From: Acanthacorydalis orientalis
Lineage: Eukaryota; Arthropoda; Insecta; Megaloptera; Corydalidae
Length of the DNA: 64,000 nt
Reading direction: 5' to 3'
Assembly: GCA_034766995.1 (NCBI GenBank)
Contig: CM068315.1
Location: 11,905,010 to 11,969,009, forward strand
Shown here: positions 1 to 12,079 of the stretch, one piece after another
How the letters are laid out: every line of letters begins with the position of its first letter
Position numbering within the stretch: position 1 is the first letter of the stretch
Notes under the pieces: model-generated
The model's database searches: none
Told to the model about the DNA's origin: nothing
What the model saw: the letters and a program-made list of their open reading frames with translations, nothing else
Translations under genes and position numbers: made by a program

Positions 1-223
1 TATACCATTCGCAACTAGCTGCATGCACTTAAAATCAGTAGAAAATATTTCAAGCCGCATCAAGTTTAAAAAAAAAATACTTCAAGATCACACATTCTTA
101 TGGAAATATAATTGATAATAAATGTGTACGAATGTGTAAAAAAATGCAATGTAAACTTTTATTAATTGTTTAAGAAGTGTTAATTGTTTATTTTATTTAA
201 GAAATATATTCATAAACGCACAT

Positions 224-224
<1 letters not shown>

Positions 225-315
<91 letters not shown>
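225..315. repeat. Compound (CA)n-(TA)n microsatellite
   Basis: About 18 CA units run directly into about 27 TA units. Open frames through it encode only TH or IY dipeptide runs and are not genes. Confidence 0.97.
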
Positions 316-318
<3 letters not shown>

Positions 319-439
319 TCTGCATATGCATGTATATGTCTGTTGATAAGAAAACACGTTGATAAAATAGTGTTTCATAACCTGAAACAATAATCAGGAA
401 TGTTCGTAACAAGAAATGTACACCTTGTATATCCAGTAT

Positions 440-720
440 CGATAGGCATCACTTAACACAAACCCCGTAACCTTCACGTTGCATACAATACAATGGGTGA
501 ACCAGCCGCTCGTTCCGTGGCGGATAAAGGGGATGATGAAGGTGATTGATGCGTACATTAACCGCATGAAAGGCTGCTACGTTCTGAGGGTAGCTAGTGG
601 TAGTCTTTACGGGTTTACCCTTCATTTGTAAACTCGCCCCCAAGCAAGACGCCCTCGTACGCGTGTATATATACGTGTACCAATTCACACCACAGCTCCA
701 TTAGAGTGGAAATTGTAATA
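440..720. other. GC/CpG-richer island, candidate regulatory element
   Basis: Base composition rises sharply from the AT-rich flanks, with several CpGs and few homopolymers. Only a 79-codon chance frame exists (minus strand) and no splice-bounded coding segment is seen. Candidate conserved non-coding element; function not shown. Confidence 0.35.
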
Positions 721-1166
721 GTGCGTTCATGCTTAACGGTCTGAAGGCCGCGTTACAGTGACTAAACATGATTTTAAGGTATTGATATATAATACGGTTT
801 TTTATATAGCGATATCTCTAATCATGTCGAACGTGTTAGAAAGTGATTACTTACACTTAATAGAACTAATTAGTGTTAATTTGTTACACAAAAAAGTACA
901 ACCTTTCATGTAATTTAAATATAACAGATTTTTTTAATTATTTGTAAAACACTCTTTTAGGTTTTATTCGACATTAATTAATTGAAATGCCTTTGATGAT
1001 TAAATTTTATTAAATGTTAACAATTTTTTTATGCCAAGTTCAAAGACATTTGAGTTTGATCAGTAAATACATTTTTATTAATAAATTTCACCATCTTTAT
1101 TAATAAATTTCGATGTACTTTTAATCTTTTTGTAGTATTCTGAATCGAATTTCATGTACACATTTG

Positions 1167-1167
<1 letters not shown>

Positions 1168-1228
<61 letters not shown>
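1168..1228. repeat. (TA)n microsatellite
   Basis: About 30 uninterrupted TA units in otherwise unremarkable AT-rich DNA. Confidence 0.97.
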
Positions 1229-1231
<3 letters not shown>

Positions 1232-2299
1232 AAAATTTGAAGAGTTCAAGGGAAGATCCTATGTGAAATATTTTGAAATAGTATGATTATCAAATACACC
1301 TTAGTTTTCTCTCCACTAATACTGACAAGGTTATATGCAGAAAATTATATACACATGTAAATAACAATTACTCCGGATATTAATATATTTTGAAATGAAA
1401 AACAAGCTATCATTGATTGCCAAGTTATTGATTACTCTTTCTTTGTTCTCATAACTTATTATCATGTATTTATGTTTGATATTAACTTGTTTGTTGGAAT
1501 AAAATTAAAATCCATTTTATAAAAAGAAAAGCTTTGTTTGGAACGTTTTCAAAAAACAGACCTCTAGGAATAATTCTGTCAGCTAGAAAGGTTTCAAAAC
1601 CTGTACAATTTGGAATAACATTTTTCAAACATTAACATCAGATATAATTTTGATATTTTTAGATGGCCAGTCTGTAAAAAAAAGTGTATAAACCAGTTTA
1701 AATAATAATTCGAAATAGAAATATTTAAGATAAATTCAAATTAAAATAGGTGTACCGTACTTTATTATTATCTTTAATTAGCTTATATTTATACAGCTAT
1801 GCCACTACAGATTTAAAGGTACACTTTCATTAATTTTGAGAATATCAGATAAAAGTAATATAATTTATATCACTGAATTTATATTCCTAATCATCTACAA
1901 TTCATCCTATAAAATTATATTAAATATATAACATTCGATTGTTTTAAAAATGTTAGTATAAAGTACTTGAATAACATTTTTGAATCAAATTTCATTAATA
2001 TTTATGAAATATGTTTCAATTTTTAACAGACAACTATTGAAAATTTATATTTTATTATTCAAGAACGTATTTAGATTAAAAAAACTAATAAACAGATTCC
2101 TATTTACTCGCAGTATATTTAAAATATTATTAAAATAAGACATTATTTACCAATTACTAATATTTCAGTAACGTTTATATTTACTACTAATAACATAATT
2201 GAGTACAATAAATCAAAAACATATTTACGTATAATTTCTTTAATCTTTTTCAAAGTAGCCATTTAATTATATTATACAGAAAAACACACTATATAAAAC

Positions 2300-2300
<1 letters not shown>

Positions 2301-2363
<63 letters not shown>

Positions 2364-2408
2364 CATGATGATCTATAGCATTGTTTTTTTCTATTCATGC
2401 ACATATAC

Positions 2409-2446
<38 letters not shown>
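2301..2446. repeat. Two (TA)n tracts split by a 50-bp spacer
   Basis: TA runs at 2301-2361 and 2413-2446 flank a short unique spacer. A third, shorter run lies at 2908-2940. Confidence 0.95.
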
Positions 2447-2448
<2 letters not shown>

Positions 2449-2900
2449 TCATAAAAATTCTATACGTATGAGTGAAATGTATTCGAATCAGATTTTATTA
2501 AAATTCATTTTATACGATCCCATCGATACGATTCGATCTACCGAACTTCAAAGTGAAATCGTTAGTAGAGAATACTGAACGAGAAATACTAATTTTTGTG
2601 TTTGTTTTATTCAGTTGAAACGATTTGAATATATTCAGCAAACATTCAGTATATGCATCAAAATAAAACCGTATTTCGAGTACTCATGTATATTTTCTCT
2701 ATTGTCTAGCTGTATTTTCAGAAAATGTCAAAAAATATATTTGAAAGTTTGCGCCGTCATGTATGAGACTATTTCTTTTTATAAACTATTCAAAATAAAA
2801 TGTAATATTTAATGTAAGTTACTTATATTTTTTATGGATATTTTTCTAAAGTCGCAGTTACATAAAATTTTAATATGAGTAAAACTTAGTTTGTATATAC

Positions 2901-2942
<42 letters not shown>

Positions 2943-3132
2943 CAAAAACGGTAATTAAAATGAAAACATTAATTATTCTTTTTTCATCCTGTATTGCAAG
3001 TATGTCATAAAATTATACTATTTTTGAACATAATTTCCATTGCATTTCTCCAGTGCATTTTTCAATGCTTAACTAGTGCTGGATTCATCGAGAAAGGAAA
3101 CTATTTTGTTCGAGTGCGCAATCACTCATGTA

Positions 3133-3424
3133 CAGCAGAGCACCCAGGGGAGAGCCTTGAGCCCCTGTCACCCCTCAAAGGAAACGGGAAAGAAGACTAG
3201 AAAACAAAACAATTATTTCACGAAAATGCTCCTATATACACAAATAGATTAATATAACCATGACTGAAGTAATTCAAGAGCGTTGTAGAAAGAAAAGGAA
3301 ACTGGATTTTATTCTTTAAATAAAATTTTATAATCACCTAATGAATTTTATTGAATTCACATTAAAGAAAAATTAGCCGTTCAACTCTCACTCTCCTCCA
3401 GATTAAATTCTGAATGCACCACTG
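3133..3424 (+). mobile_element. Short hAT-like non-autonomous element, copy A
   Basis: This 292-bp segment shares extended similarity with the reverse complement of 54462-54855. Shared blocks include CACCCCTCAAAG, ACTAGAAAACAAAACAA, CTCCTATATACACA and ATAATCACCTAAT. Its ends are CAG-type (CAGCAGAGCACCC at the start, ATGCACCACTG at the end), and the 8-bp flanks CTCATGTA and CGTATGTA match at 6 of 8 positions, as expected of an old hAT 8-bp target duplication. There is no transposase. The hAT assignment is inference from end type and flank length; homology between the two copies is directly visible. Confidence 0.6.
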
Positions 3425-3461
3425 CGTATGTATCACCTTTATATAATAATCAGAATAGCTT

Positions 3462-4030
3462 CCTAGTGAAAACTGTGGTTGGATATGAAACCTGACTTCA
3501 CTAGTACCAGCTAGAAATCAAGAAAACGACTAAGAAGTAACTCCATACCTCCTCACCAAAACTAACAAAGTTCTGTCCGGAGTTATTCAGCGAGAAAAGT
3601 CATGCTGACTCTCTTCTGTGATGAACGAAGCCTTCTTTTAGAGCAATACATGTGTAGAGAAAACACTGTTATCTGTGCGCCATATTTAGATCTCCTCAGA
3701 AATCATATCGAAGTCCAAACGACGAGGACTTTTGAATACTGGTGTCTTGTTGCAATATGACAATGCTCGAACTTATACTGCCAGTGCAACGATGGCGACC
3801 ATCGATGAATAGCACTTTGAGTGCCTTTTGTTATTTGCTGTACTCGTTTGGTGATCTCGCACCAAGTTATTACCACCTGTTTGGATCACTCAAAGAAGCA
3901 ATAAGCGGAAATTCGTTCGGTCGTTTGAAGAAGTAAAATAGGTGGTGTATGAGTGGATGTGCACGTGTCCAAATACTTTTCTAGAGCAATCCAAGTACTA
4001 ATTAAACACTGAAAGTCTTACATTGAACGC
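3462..4030 (+). pseudogene. Mariner-like transposase relic (central and C-terminal part)
   Basis: With frameshifts, the + strand reads as a decayed mariner transposase. Visible islands are a GYET segment (from the family's GDETW first catalytic motif), RRGLLNTGVLLQYDNAR (second catalytic motif, DNAR) near 3727-3775, and FGDLAPSYYHLFGSLKEAI near 3850-3900, matching the family's SPDLAPSDYHLFGSLKEAL block. The last catalytic Asp region reads PSYY, so the key acidic residue is lost. The N-terminal DNA-binding part and terminal repeats were not found. It sits immediately after the hAT-like element. Confidence 0.8.
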
Positions 4031-4859
4031 AATGAAAACTATGTTAAAAAAATATTACAGCTTTATGACACATCTTTGCAATACGCGATAAAAAAAATAA
4101 TTAAAATGTTCATTTGACACTTCCTTGAATATTTAAAAATAATTTAAATTATTGTCAAAAATCCTCATACATAAAATTAGTTATCGTGAAATTATTTTAC
4201 TAACATTAAAAATTGTTTCGTACTTGCGTTGTATTTTTTTTTATAACAGACATTAAATAATTTTTCCTAGAATTTTTGTTGTTTGTAAAACTAGTTGATT
4301 AAATTTATGGCATTATATTATTTGTTTTAAATTCGATGAAAAATATCAATTTACATTTCTTATTTTCAATTTTTTAAAATTTTAAATTAATTATTTAATT
4401 TTAAAAACTTGTGGACTTTTCATATATATATATATATATATATAGCATATTTATTCTCATGATGAATAACGCACCCCTTTGTAACAAAATACATTATCCT
4501 CCCCTTTTTCTTAAAACAATATAAAATCTAAATTATTTCATGATTTACGCTCTTATCTTTTCACACTTTGTAATTAATTATTAGATCCTTCTAGTGCCTA
4601 CAAATATTTGATACGCAAGTTACATTTTTATTATTTGCTTTTAATGAAATTTGTTACATGGATATTACTTTACGTTCCCCTTGAACCATTAGCACGCACC
4701 CTTCTTTCGAAAAGACTAGTTTAGTGTGTCAATCATCTTGTACGAATCTCTTAAATTGATGAATTAAATTAATGATATTAACTTCCTTCATTGTTTCAGT
4801 AACATTTCATGCGATAGATACTTTCAATTTAATGCAGTTTTCATTGTCAACATGTTATA

Positions 4860-4984
<125 letters not shown>

Positions 4985-5194
4985 AAAAATATTGTACTTG
5001 AAAAATGCGTTGTTTTTTTTTGTAAAAAGAAATGAAGAATATTATTGTTTGTGTTCTTATTGTAATGTTAGATTTCGGTTTAATTGTATCTATATCATTT
5101 TAAAGTATATAAAAACGATGTTTCATGTATTAATCGGTTATTTATACGATTAATTTCTTTAGAGTAGTTTCACGTAGTACACACATATTATTAA

Positions 5195-5231
<37 letters not shown>

Positions 5232-5248
5232 GTATATATATGTGTGTG

Positions 5249-5305
<57 letters not shown>
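5195..5305. repeat. Compound (TC)n-(TA)n-(TG)n microsatellite
   Basis: A TC run passes into TA, then alternating TG and TA blocks, then TA again. Confidence 0.95.
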
Positions 5306-5309
<4 letters not shown>

Positions 5310-5399
5310 ATATATACACAAATTCACATATACACACGTGCACACGTTCTTGTACGTGTTCATCATTCATCTGAACCAATCTTGTTACCATTATTATGA

Positions 5400-5960
5400 A
5401 ATTATGTATAAAAAATGATACGCAGCATTCATGAAATGTGTGCGTATTTTTTCGACTGAAAAAAAACCGAGGCGTCCGTGTATATTTGTCCATGAAACAG
5501 CCAAACGAGCATTTCCACAACAGTTTTATTATTCACAATCAATTATTCAACAAATTCAAATTGAAATCCGATACGTACGTACGAGAAGAGCTCCTACCTA
5601 TCCACCTGCCTATATTATGTACCTCATCCCGAAACGAAACCCTTTTACAACGACATCCACTACATACACGCACGCCACGAAATCCAAAAACGAAACCCTC
5701 CACCGGCGTCGCCGCGTGCGTTACGTATATGAGACGCGCCAGTTGTATATTTATGTGGTAGACCTATGTAGCAGATCCCTTAATCTCTCTCAATTATCTA
5801 GTATGCTGTTTTCGTCTCTGTTCGCCAGCGAACAGTCTGATGTCTCTCTCTGGCTTTACGTTTATACGTTCTATGTGGGTTAATCTGACAACCGCCGTCG
5901 TTATAGTACAATTCACACAACGTGAAAATTCGAATCGCGTTCTATGCTGTTATTTTTTTT
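5400..5960. other. GC-richer island with a 150-codon open frame
   Basis: The island is CpG-rich near 5700-5725 and stands out from the flanks. A + strand frame of 150 codons (5431-5883) crosses it. The predicted peptide is compositionally odd, matches no family I know and overlaps a second long frame, so I treat it as non-coding. Candidate regulatory island or untranslated exon. Confidence 0.35.
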
Positions 5961-6439
5961 TGTACAGCTTTGTATTATCGAAAATTTGTTCTTTTTTCCC
6001 ACCGAACATTTCACTGTGTTACCGATAAAAATTAATTTTAAACATTGATAGTTTTAATTTGATGATCTGTTTGTAATTGAAATAAATTATATTCTTTTTC
6101 GATCATTGTCATTGTCTATAAATATTCTTTATTCTTCACAAAAGTAACGTTTAGTATTTATTTCCAAACATGCATAATCGTTCTTTTACTATCTGCTTTT
6201 TTACTTTTCTCATTTCATACTTTTTGGAAATAATTATAAAGAATGTCACAAAAAAACGATCTAGAGGATGTTGTATTTAAGAAGAGATGATTGATATCAT
6301 TGAAGAGAAGAGTGTTTTTGACACAAAGGAATGCACTTTATTTTAATTACAATAAAACAGTCATAATCTACCTTCTATTTTTTTTTGTAATATTTTAAAA
6401 TATTTGAAATGCATTTTTTCCTTAATCTCGCCCTCGCCC

Positions 6440-7312
6440 TTAACTCATTGACGTACATTTTTTCTACGCCGGCCTCAGAAACCCACTTTTTTAAAATGTT
6501 CATTTACTGCTGTAAGAATTTAGATGAAAAGACAATTATTATAAAAGTTAATTAATACAATTTCTATTAGTTTTTTCAAAAAGAAACCGACTGTTATAGC
6601 CGTGATTTGTTTATCAAAATAATGGAAAGATGTGGTGAACAAATGACGGCTATAACCGTCATAATTTTGTGGCTTAGTTTTTAACGAAAAGTTGTTGATG
6701 ACTCTCATCCAGCCCTACGCTACTCGCTTGTACTACCAATACATTTCCTGGTTAGGATTTTTAAATGCCATCAGGCGACACGAATAATAGATTGTTCTTA
6801 GATCTCTCTCTTATTTTTCTATTCGCTCTTGTCGCACTCATTCTTGACGTGCGCATTGAAAATGTAAACAAACTAATCTAAATCTGTAATGTTTGTCGTT
6901 TTTGTTTAGTACAAAAATGTCTCAAAAGAAAATGTGTGTTGTTTGATTGAATTATATGAAATATTGGAAATATGTGATCTTTGTTGAAAATATTTGAGTA
7001 AAATGGGTAACAAGAATTACTCTCTCTCAAGATCATAAAACCATTCACACCGTATACTTTCTAATTGTCGGCAATGAAATCTTTACATAACTCAGTCAAA
7101 CATTTTTCCCTCTCTCACATTTTTCTAGGAACAAAACCCCTCCTCGACTGCGTTAAGTATTATCACTATCTAACGAAAACATGTATAGAAATTTCTTCTG
7201 GTAAGGTTGATGTTTTTTTTAGCAAAATTATACATGACTGCTATAGTCGCCATCTTTCAGCATATCAACAAAAATTTGATGGCTATAGCCGTCGTTTGTG
7301 TCAGTGTGTTAA
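6440..7312. mobile_element. TTAA-flanked element with inverted palindromic sub-repeats (piggyBac-like candidate)
   Basis: TTAA at 6440-6443 and at 7309-7312 bound a segment whose ends read CTCATTGAC and, inverted, CACACTGAC (7 of 9 match). Four copies of a palindromic motif close to GACGGCTATAGCCGTC lie at 6589-6606, 6645-6660, 7236-7251 and 7278-7293, in two pairs. The left pair and the reverse complement of the right pair also share AAAGATG and TATAGCC blocks, so they are inverted sub-terminal repeats. No transposase is seen inside. TTAA target duplication is the hallmark of the piggyBac superfamily; the family call is inference. Confidence 0.5.
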
Positions 7313-8269
7313 AATTACAAGTTTTTTATTTATTCTAAACTAGATTTAATTGATTTTTTGAAAGTTATTTACCTTTTGAATTATGTTTTTAATATAAAAT
7401 GGAGCTATTCAGTATACTCTTTAGTTGAATTATGTAAACAACAGTATTCATTTATAATAGCATAATAAATTACACAGACAAATGAACACAAATATCTACA
7501 CCTTTTTTTATGTGATAAAATTACAAACCTTACTCTATAAAACACATTTTATAGAACATAAATCGATTTTGAAATTAGTCTTCAACACCTACTTGAGAAT
7601 GACACACGTGTCGAAACTAATAGTGAAGAGCAGGCATTTAGCTGATCCAAAACGACGAAAACAAATAGAACAAAGTATTTGTTAAGAAGCTTGTTTGAAC
7701 ATCTTTTATGTTATGCTTATTTTATACGAAAACAGTTTCAAATACTTTTTTTTAATAAATAAACGCACATTTTTTAGTTGTTTTTTTAAATTTATAAATA
7801 GTACTAATTTTACTTTTCATATTTATAATGTTTTAACACTAAATACTTTATAATTATTACTAATAATTTTAAGTAAAACATTACCTTTTTCTTGTATTTA
7901 AATATTATTTTGATTAGATAATATATGCTTATTAAAAAATAGTAATAAAATCAAAAGTGTATGAATGAAGAAAGTAATCAAATTTTATAATGTGCGCTTA
8001 TTATTTTTTTTATTTAAAATTCTTCTTCGATTGCGCTACACTCCAAATCGAGCATTGGTCTCCTCTTTTATTTAAAATAATTATCTAAAAATGATATATC
8101 TGAAATCTTATGTGATACCCGCAAAAGTTATCAATTGTATTTATAAACAATTTCAACTTATTTACTTTTCGATTAATTTTCTAAAGCAGTGTTTATTTTA
8201 AAAATATATTCGTATTTATATAACTTTAATGTTAAACAAATAGCTGTTATAAATTATCCATTTGTGTGA

Positions 8270-8545
8270 TAAGTGACGCCAGTTGGTATAATCAAGTCGT
8301 ATAGTATAGAAGGAACGGTGTATATGCATGAACTGGCACCGCTAGCTGAACTACTACCCTTAACGACCACGTGCCCCCACACAGTTGTCAGTTGCAGGGA
8401 ACGGTTTAATTGGTCTCATGAAAACGATAAGTCAGCGCGGATTATCTCAGCGGGTGAGCTTTAAGCCGCGCGCATACGGCACGGGCTTAAGGGGTGGATG
8501 CGGAATAATTCATTCTTTGTCTTGGGGGTTACGTAAGTCGACTAG
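8270..8545. other. GC-richer island with a CACGTG E-box
   Basis: CpG-richer block within AT-rich DNA, containing CACGTGCC at 8368-8375 and two GCGCGC/CGCGCG-type steps near 8466-8475. No coding potential recognised. Candidate enhancer-type element. Confidence 0.35.
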
Positions 8546-8837
8546 CTAGTCAAGTTTGCATGAAATGAAATGTCGAGTAGATTGCTTTTATACACCGCAT
8601 TTCTTTCTCTAATATCTTCCGTGCGCTGCATTCAAAAAGTTCATTTCGTCAAAAGAAAGTAAATGTGGGCTTGTTTTGAATTTCGCATTAAACATGCTTT
8701 TTCCTTATTCACATATTCTTAAGATATATTCGGTTTTGTTTTCTACTGCACATTCGTACCGAACATCTAATGGAAAAATAAAAAAGTATTATAAAAATAT
8801 GCTTGATAAAATTTGAAAAAACTAATAAAAAAATTGT

Positions 8838-9010
8838 GAAATGTTAACTTGGTTTTACGCATTTTTAGTTGTTTTATATACATTATATCAAATGACAGCA
8901 TACATAATTATTTAAACAAATATTTAAATACATTTTTTACAAAAGTGAACAATAGTACATATTTTAAAAACCTTATATTTTGTAAATTCTATTGGAAACA
9001 TGTTCAAATC
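8838..9010 (+). repeat. Diverged direct repeat, copy 1
   Basis: Aligns with 10098-10236 through shared blocks such as TTTTATATACA, ATAATTATTTA, AAAACCTTA and TAAATTCTATTG in the same order, with small indels. Origin (local duplication or unknown dispersed repeat) is undetermined. Confidence 0.65.
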
Positions 9011-9059
9011 AATCAATTTCTTTGAACGACATTTTTATATTATATCAGAAACATTCACG

Positions 9060-9103
<44 letters not shown>
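9060..9103. repeat. (CA)n-(TA)n microsatellite
   Basis: Short CA run followed by about 14 TA units. Confidence 0.93.
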
Positions 9104-9260
9104 AACATGTGTGAAAAGGGGCAAAAAATCCAACAAAGAAATAATCATTTAAATTGAATATGTTGTGACACACATAGACCGCAACAATTTTCAATCTGAA
9201 CATTGTTATTCCTGTTCTATACGACACATAAAAATAAAATATACTAAAATGACAATCTGA

Positions 9261-9263
<3 letters not shown>

Positions 9264-9326
<63 letters not shown>

Positions 9327-9332
9327 ATATAT
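9264..9332. repeat. (TA)n microsatellite
   Basis: About 30 TA units, ending in a GTATGTA interruption. Confidence 0.96.
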
Positions 9333-9469
9333 AACATTTCATAAACATATCCCTACACGCGAGTGGTAACACGTACGCAGAACAAACAAAAAGTTGATAC
9401 GCCACTAACTTTAACATATTTTCTATTGAATACATAAAATACAAATGGGTTTTTATATACGACACCGTC

Positions 9470-9710
9470 ATATATCAGGGTGGCTTCGCTGCAATTGTGT
9501 GCGCTCTCGCTCCCCCTTATGCCGAAGGGTGAACCGTACGCCGTTCCGTGAATAAAGTAATATACGAGTAAGGGGGAAAATACGGCTATGAACCCACGAG
9601 GAGACTTGTTAGTGATGATTTCAATGTATCTCCATCACGCATTACACTCCACAAGCTGATGGTACAATAAGGTTGTTGACAATGCACAGTGCTGGAGTTC
9701 CAACTTTTAG
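9470..9710. other. GC-richer island between two (TA)n tracts
   Basis: CpG-containing, near-balanced composition between microsatellites at 9264-9332 and 9719-9776. No credible exon. Candidate regulatory element. Confidence 0.3.
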
Positions 9711-9716
9711 TGCTTA

Positions 9717-9718
<2 letters not shown>

Positions 9719-9776
<58 letters not shown>
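9719..9776. repeat. (TA)n microsatellite
   Basis: About 27 TA units ending in GTATATGTAC. Confidence 0.96.
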
Positions 9777-9779
<3 letters not shown>

Positions 9780-10097
9780 GTACACGAATACACACTTTAA
9801 ATGGCAAAAAAGATATTTTTCTCTATTTAATCTACTTATGTTAATTGATTTCAATGTATTCAATTTTAATAATGTTTTTCACATATATTTTTAATAATAT
9901 ATGGATATTTAAATTTAAAAATGAAAGATTTTTTCAATTTATTTTCTATAATAATTGATTTGTTCTATTAATTTTCAGTCATTAGAATTAGTATTTTCAT
10001 TAAAGAATTAATGCATAAAGTATATTAATTAACTTCTTTTTTCCAAGAAAAACATATAATTTTCCTACAATATGTGTATGTACTGAATACAAAAAAT

Positions 10098-10236
10098 GGG
10101 AAATGTAACTTAATTTTATGCATTCTTAATCATTTTATATACACTATAGAAAATAGCGGCATAAATAATTATTTATGTAAATATTTACACATAAAAACCT
10201 TACATTGTATAAATTCTATTGAAAATATGTTCAAAT
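10098..10236 (+). repeat. Diverged direct repeat, copy 2
   Basis: Partner of 8838-9010, with the same order of conserved blocks; its 3' edge runs straight into a (TA)n tract. Confidence 0.65.
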
Positions 10237-10240
10237 GTAT

Positions 10241-10241
<1 letters not shown>

Positions 10242-10300
<59 letters not shown>

Positions 10301-10306
10301 CACATA

Positions 10307-10380
<74 letters not shown>
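10242..10380. repeat. Paired (TA)n tracts
   Basis: Two TA runs (10242-10295 and 10314-10380) separated by a short CATACACATATGTA spacer. Another tract lies at 10808-10854. Confidence 0.95.
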
Positions 10381-10804
10381 TTTGTATTTAACATTTTGAA
10401 ATTTCAGTTTTATTTCACAATATTACTAATTGTGTATTATTACATTTTCATGTTACATTTTTTATTGATAATACTTTTTTTCTGTTATTTAATGATAAAA
10501 CATGTTTGCTTAGAAAGACTAACATTCAAAAAGTATCCCTTTTAAATAATATCTGAAAATGTTTGTAACATTGTATTTAAAATATAATATTTAGTATATA
10601 AAATGTGATAAAATGTATATTCGTTATGTTAACAATGTTTCAAGACTTGAACTAAAAAACGATATTCAGATAATGTTCTCATAGTAAATAATAATGTTTT
10701 TGCAGTGTTACCATTTTGTATATTTGTTAAATTCACTGTTAGTACTGTGTAAATTGTATAAAGAAGTGCAAAATATTTACTGTTTATTTTAGAGCTAGTT
10801 TGTA

Positions 10805-10859
<55 letters not shown>

Positions 10860-11039
10860 GAAATGAACTATTCCACTAAACTAAATTTTTAAATTGATGC
10901 GACAAAAGATATGTACTGAAAAAATGTGTATCTATATCCACCCTCATAACATTAAAATCACTACTTCATCATCGCGACAACTTTTTCCATTCATGAATAA
11001 ATACGTACACATTATTGCAAATATATCCGGTTATAATTT

Positions 11040-11830
11040 AGGTGAGTGATACGTTCACTCCCCACAGACAGAGTGAAACGCCCTCGAAACGGTAACGAAA
11101 ATTGTCATGAAGTGGCACAAAAAAAAACAAACCCTCCACCGTCATCATCATCTCCAACTACCACTTCCACATTCACGAACATCCGTCGCCACCGTACCAA
11201 TTCCCGGCGCCGCCGCCGCCGGTTGATGGGGGGTCGAAAAGTCGTTCGCTTTTTTACGTTCGACCGTTTTTTACCGCGGCCAGAATCGTGTAATATTTTT
11301 CCATCCCGTTCTGTCTGTATCTAATCCATTTAGTGCCCCACACCAAGACTGTTCGTGAGGACAACAACTGAAATCACCCCGTACTGTCGCCGTCGCCGCC
11401 ACCGCCACCACTTGCCGGCTGTCAGCTACCCTTAATGCCTCGCTTTATTTCCATCCGAATCACTCCGGCCGTTTCCTCTCGTACTCCCTTATACTCTACT
11501 ACCTCGAACCGCGTCGACCGACCCACGACCCTTAGATGTTTGCAATGTCTAGATTTATCCTCTTTTTTTCCCCCGACACGGAACATGACTCGAATAAAAT
11601 ATCGCCGTTTTATGCTTTTGTCAGCTTTATTCGTGGCGTATGAGAACATTTTTCGCCGAGCATCTTTTGCTCTGCTTGCTCGATGATGATGTGGTAGGGT
11701 ACGTATAATGAATTTAATATGATTGGGTGGATCGGGCTGGAATGTAGATATATCCGAATTTATCATATTCGAGTGCGCTCGATGCTTTACGAGGGACAGT
11801 GGCGGTACGTGCCAACGCGTACTAATCGGG
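11040..11830. other. Largest GC/CpG-rich island of the left half
   Basis: About 800 bp with (CCG)n-like blocks at 11207-11221 and 11386-11408 and dense CpGs. It contains a 188-codon minus-strand frame (11422-11988) that matches no family I recognise and whose distal codons are ordinary AT-rich flank. An AGGTGAGT donor-like string sits at its left edge (11039-11046). It could be a promoter or untranslated first exon of a groucho transcript, or a conserved enhancer; the sequence alone does not decide. Confidence 0.4.
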
Positions 11831-12010
11831 GCACATTTATTTATTTCACTTGCTGTATATTTACATATTATTGAGACGTTTATTATTTTAATTGTTGTGC
11901 GCGTCGTGTCGTAAATCAAACGCGCAAACGATATAAACCTGTACAAAACCGATAGAAATAATTTTATGCTGAATTCTTTTCGCGACAAATTTTATAAATA
12001 TTCGCTTGTT

Positions 12011-12015
<5 letters not shown>

Positions 12016-12076
<61 letters not shown>
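12016..12076. repeat. (TA)n microsatellite
   Basis: About 30 TA units ending in CATG. Confidence 0.96.

Positions 12077-12079
<3 letters not shown>

Noticed and set aside
5431..5883. 150-codon + strand open frame
   Set aside because: Overlaps another long frame, is compositionally odd and resembles nothing known; best explained by local GC content.
11422..11988. 188-codon minus-strand open frame
   Set aside because: Lies over a GC-rich island where stops are rarer, overlaps a + strand frame, shows no domain or family resemblance and no splice-supported extension.
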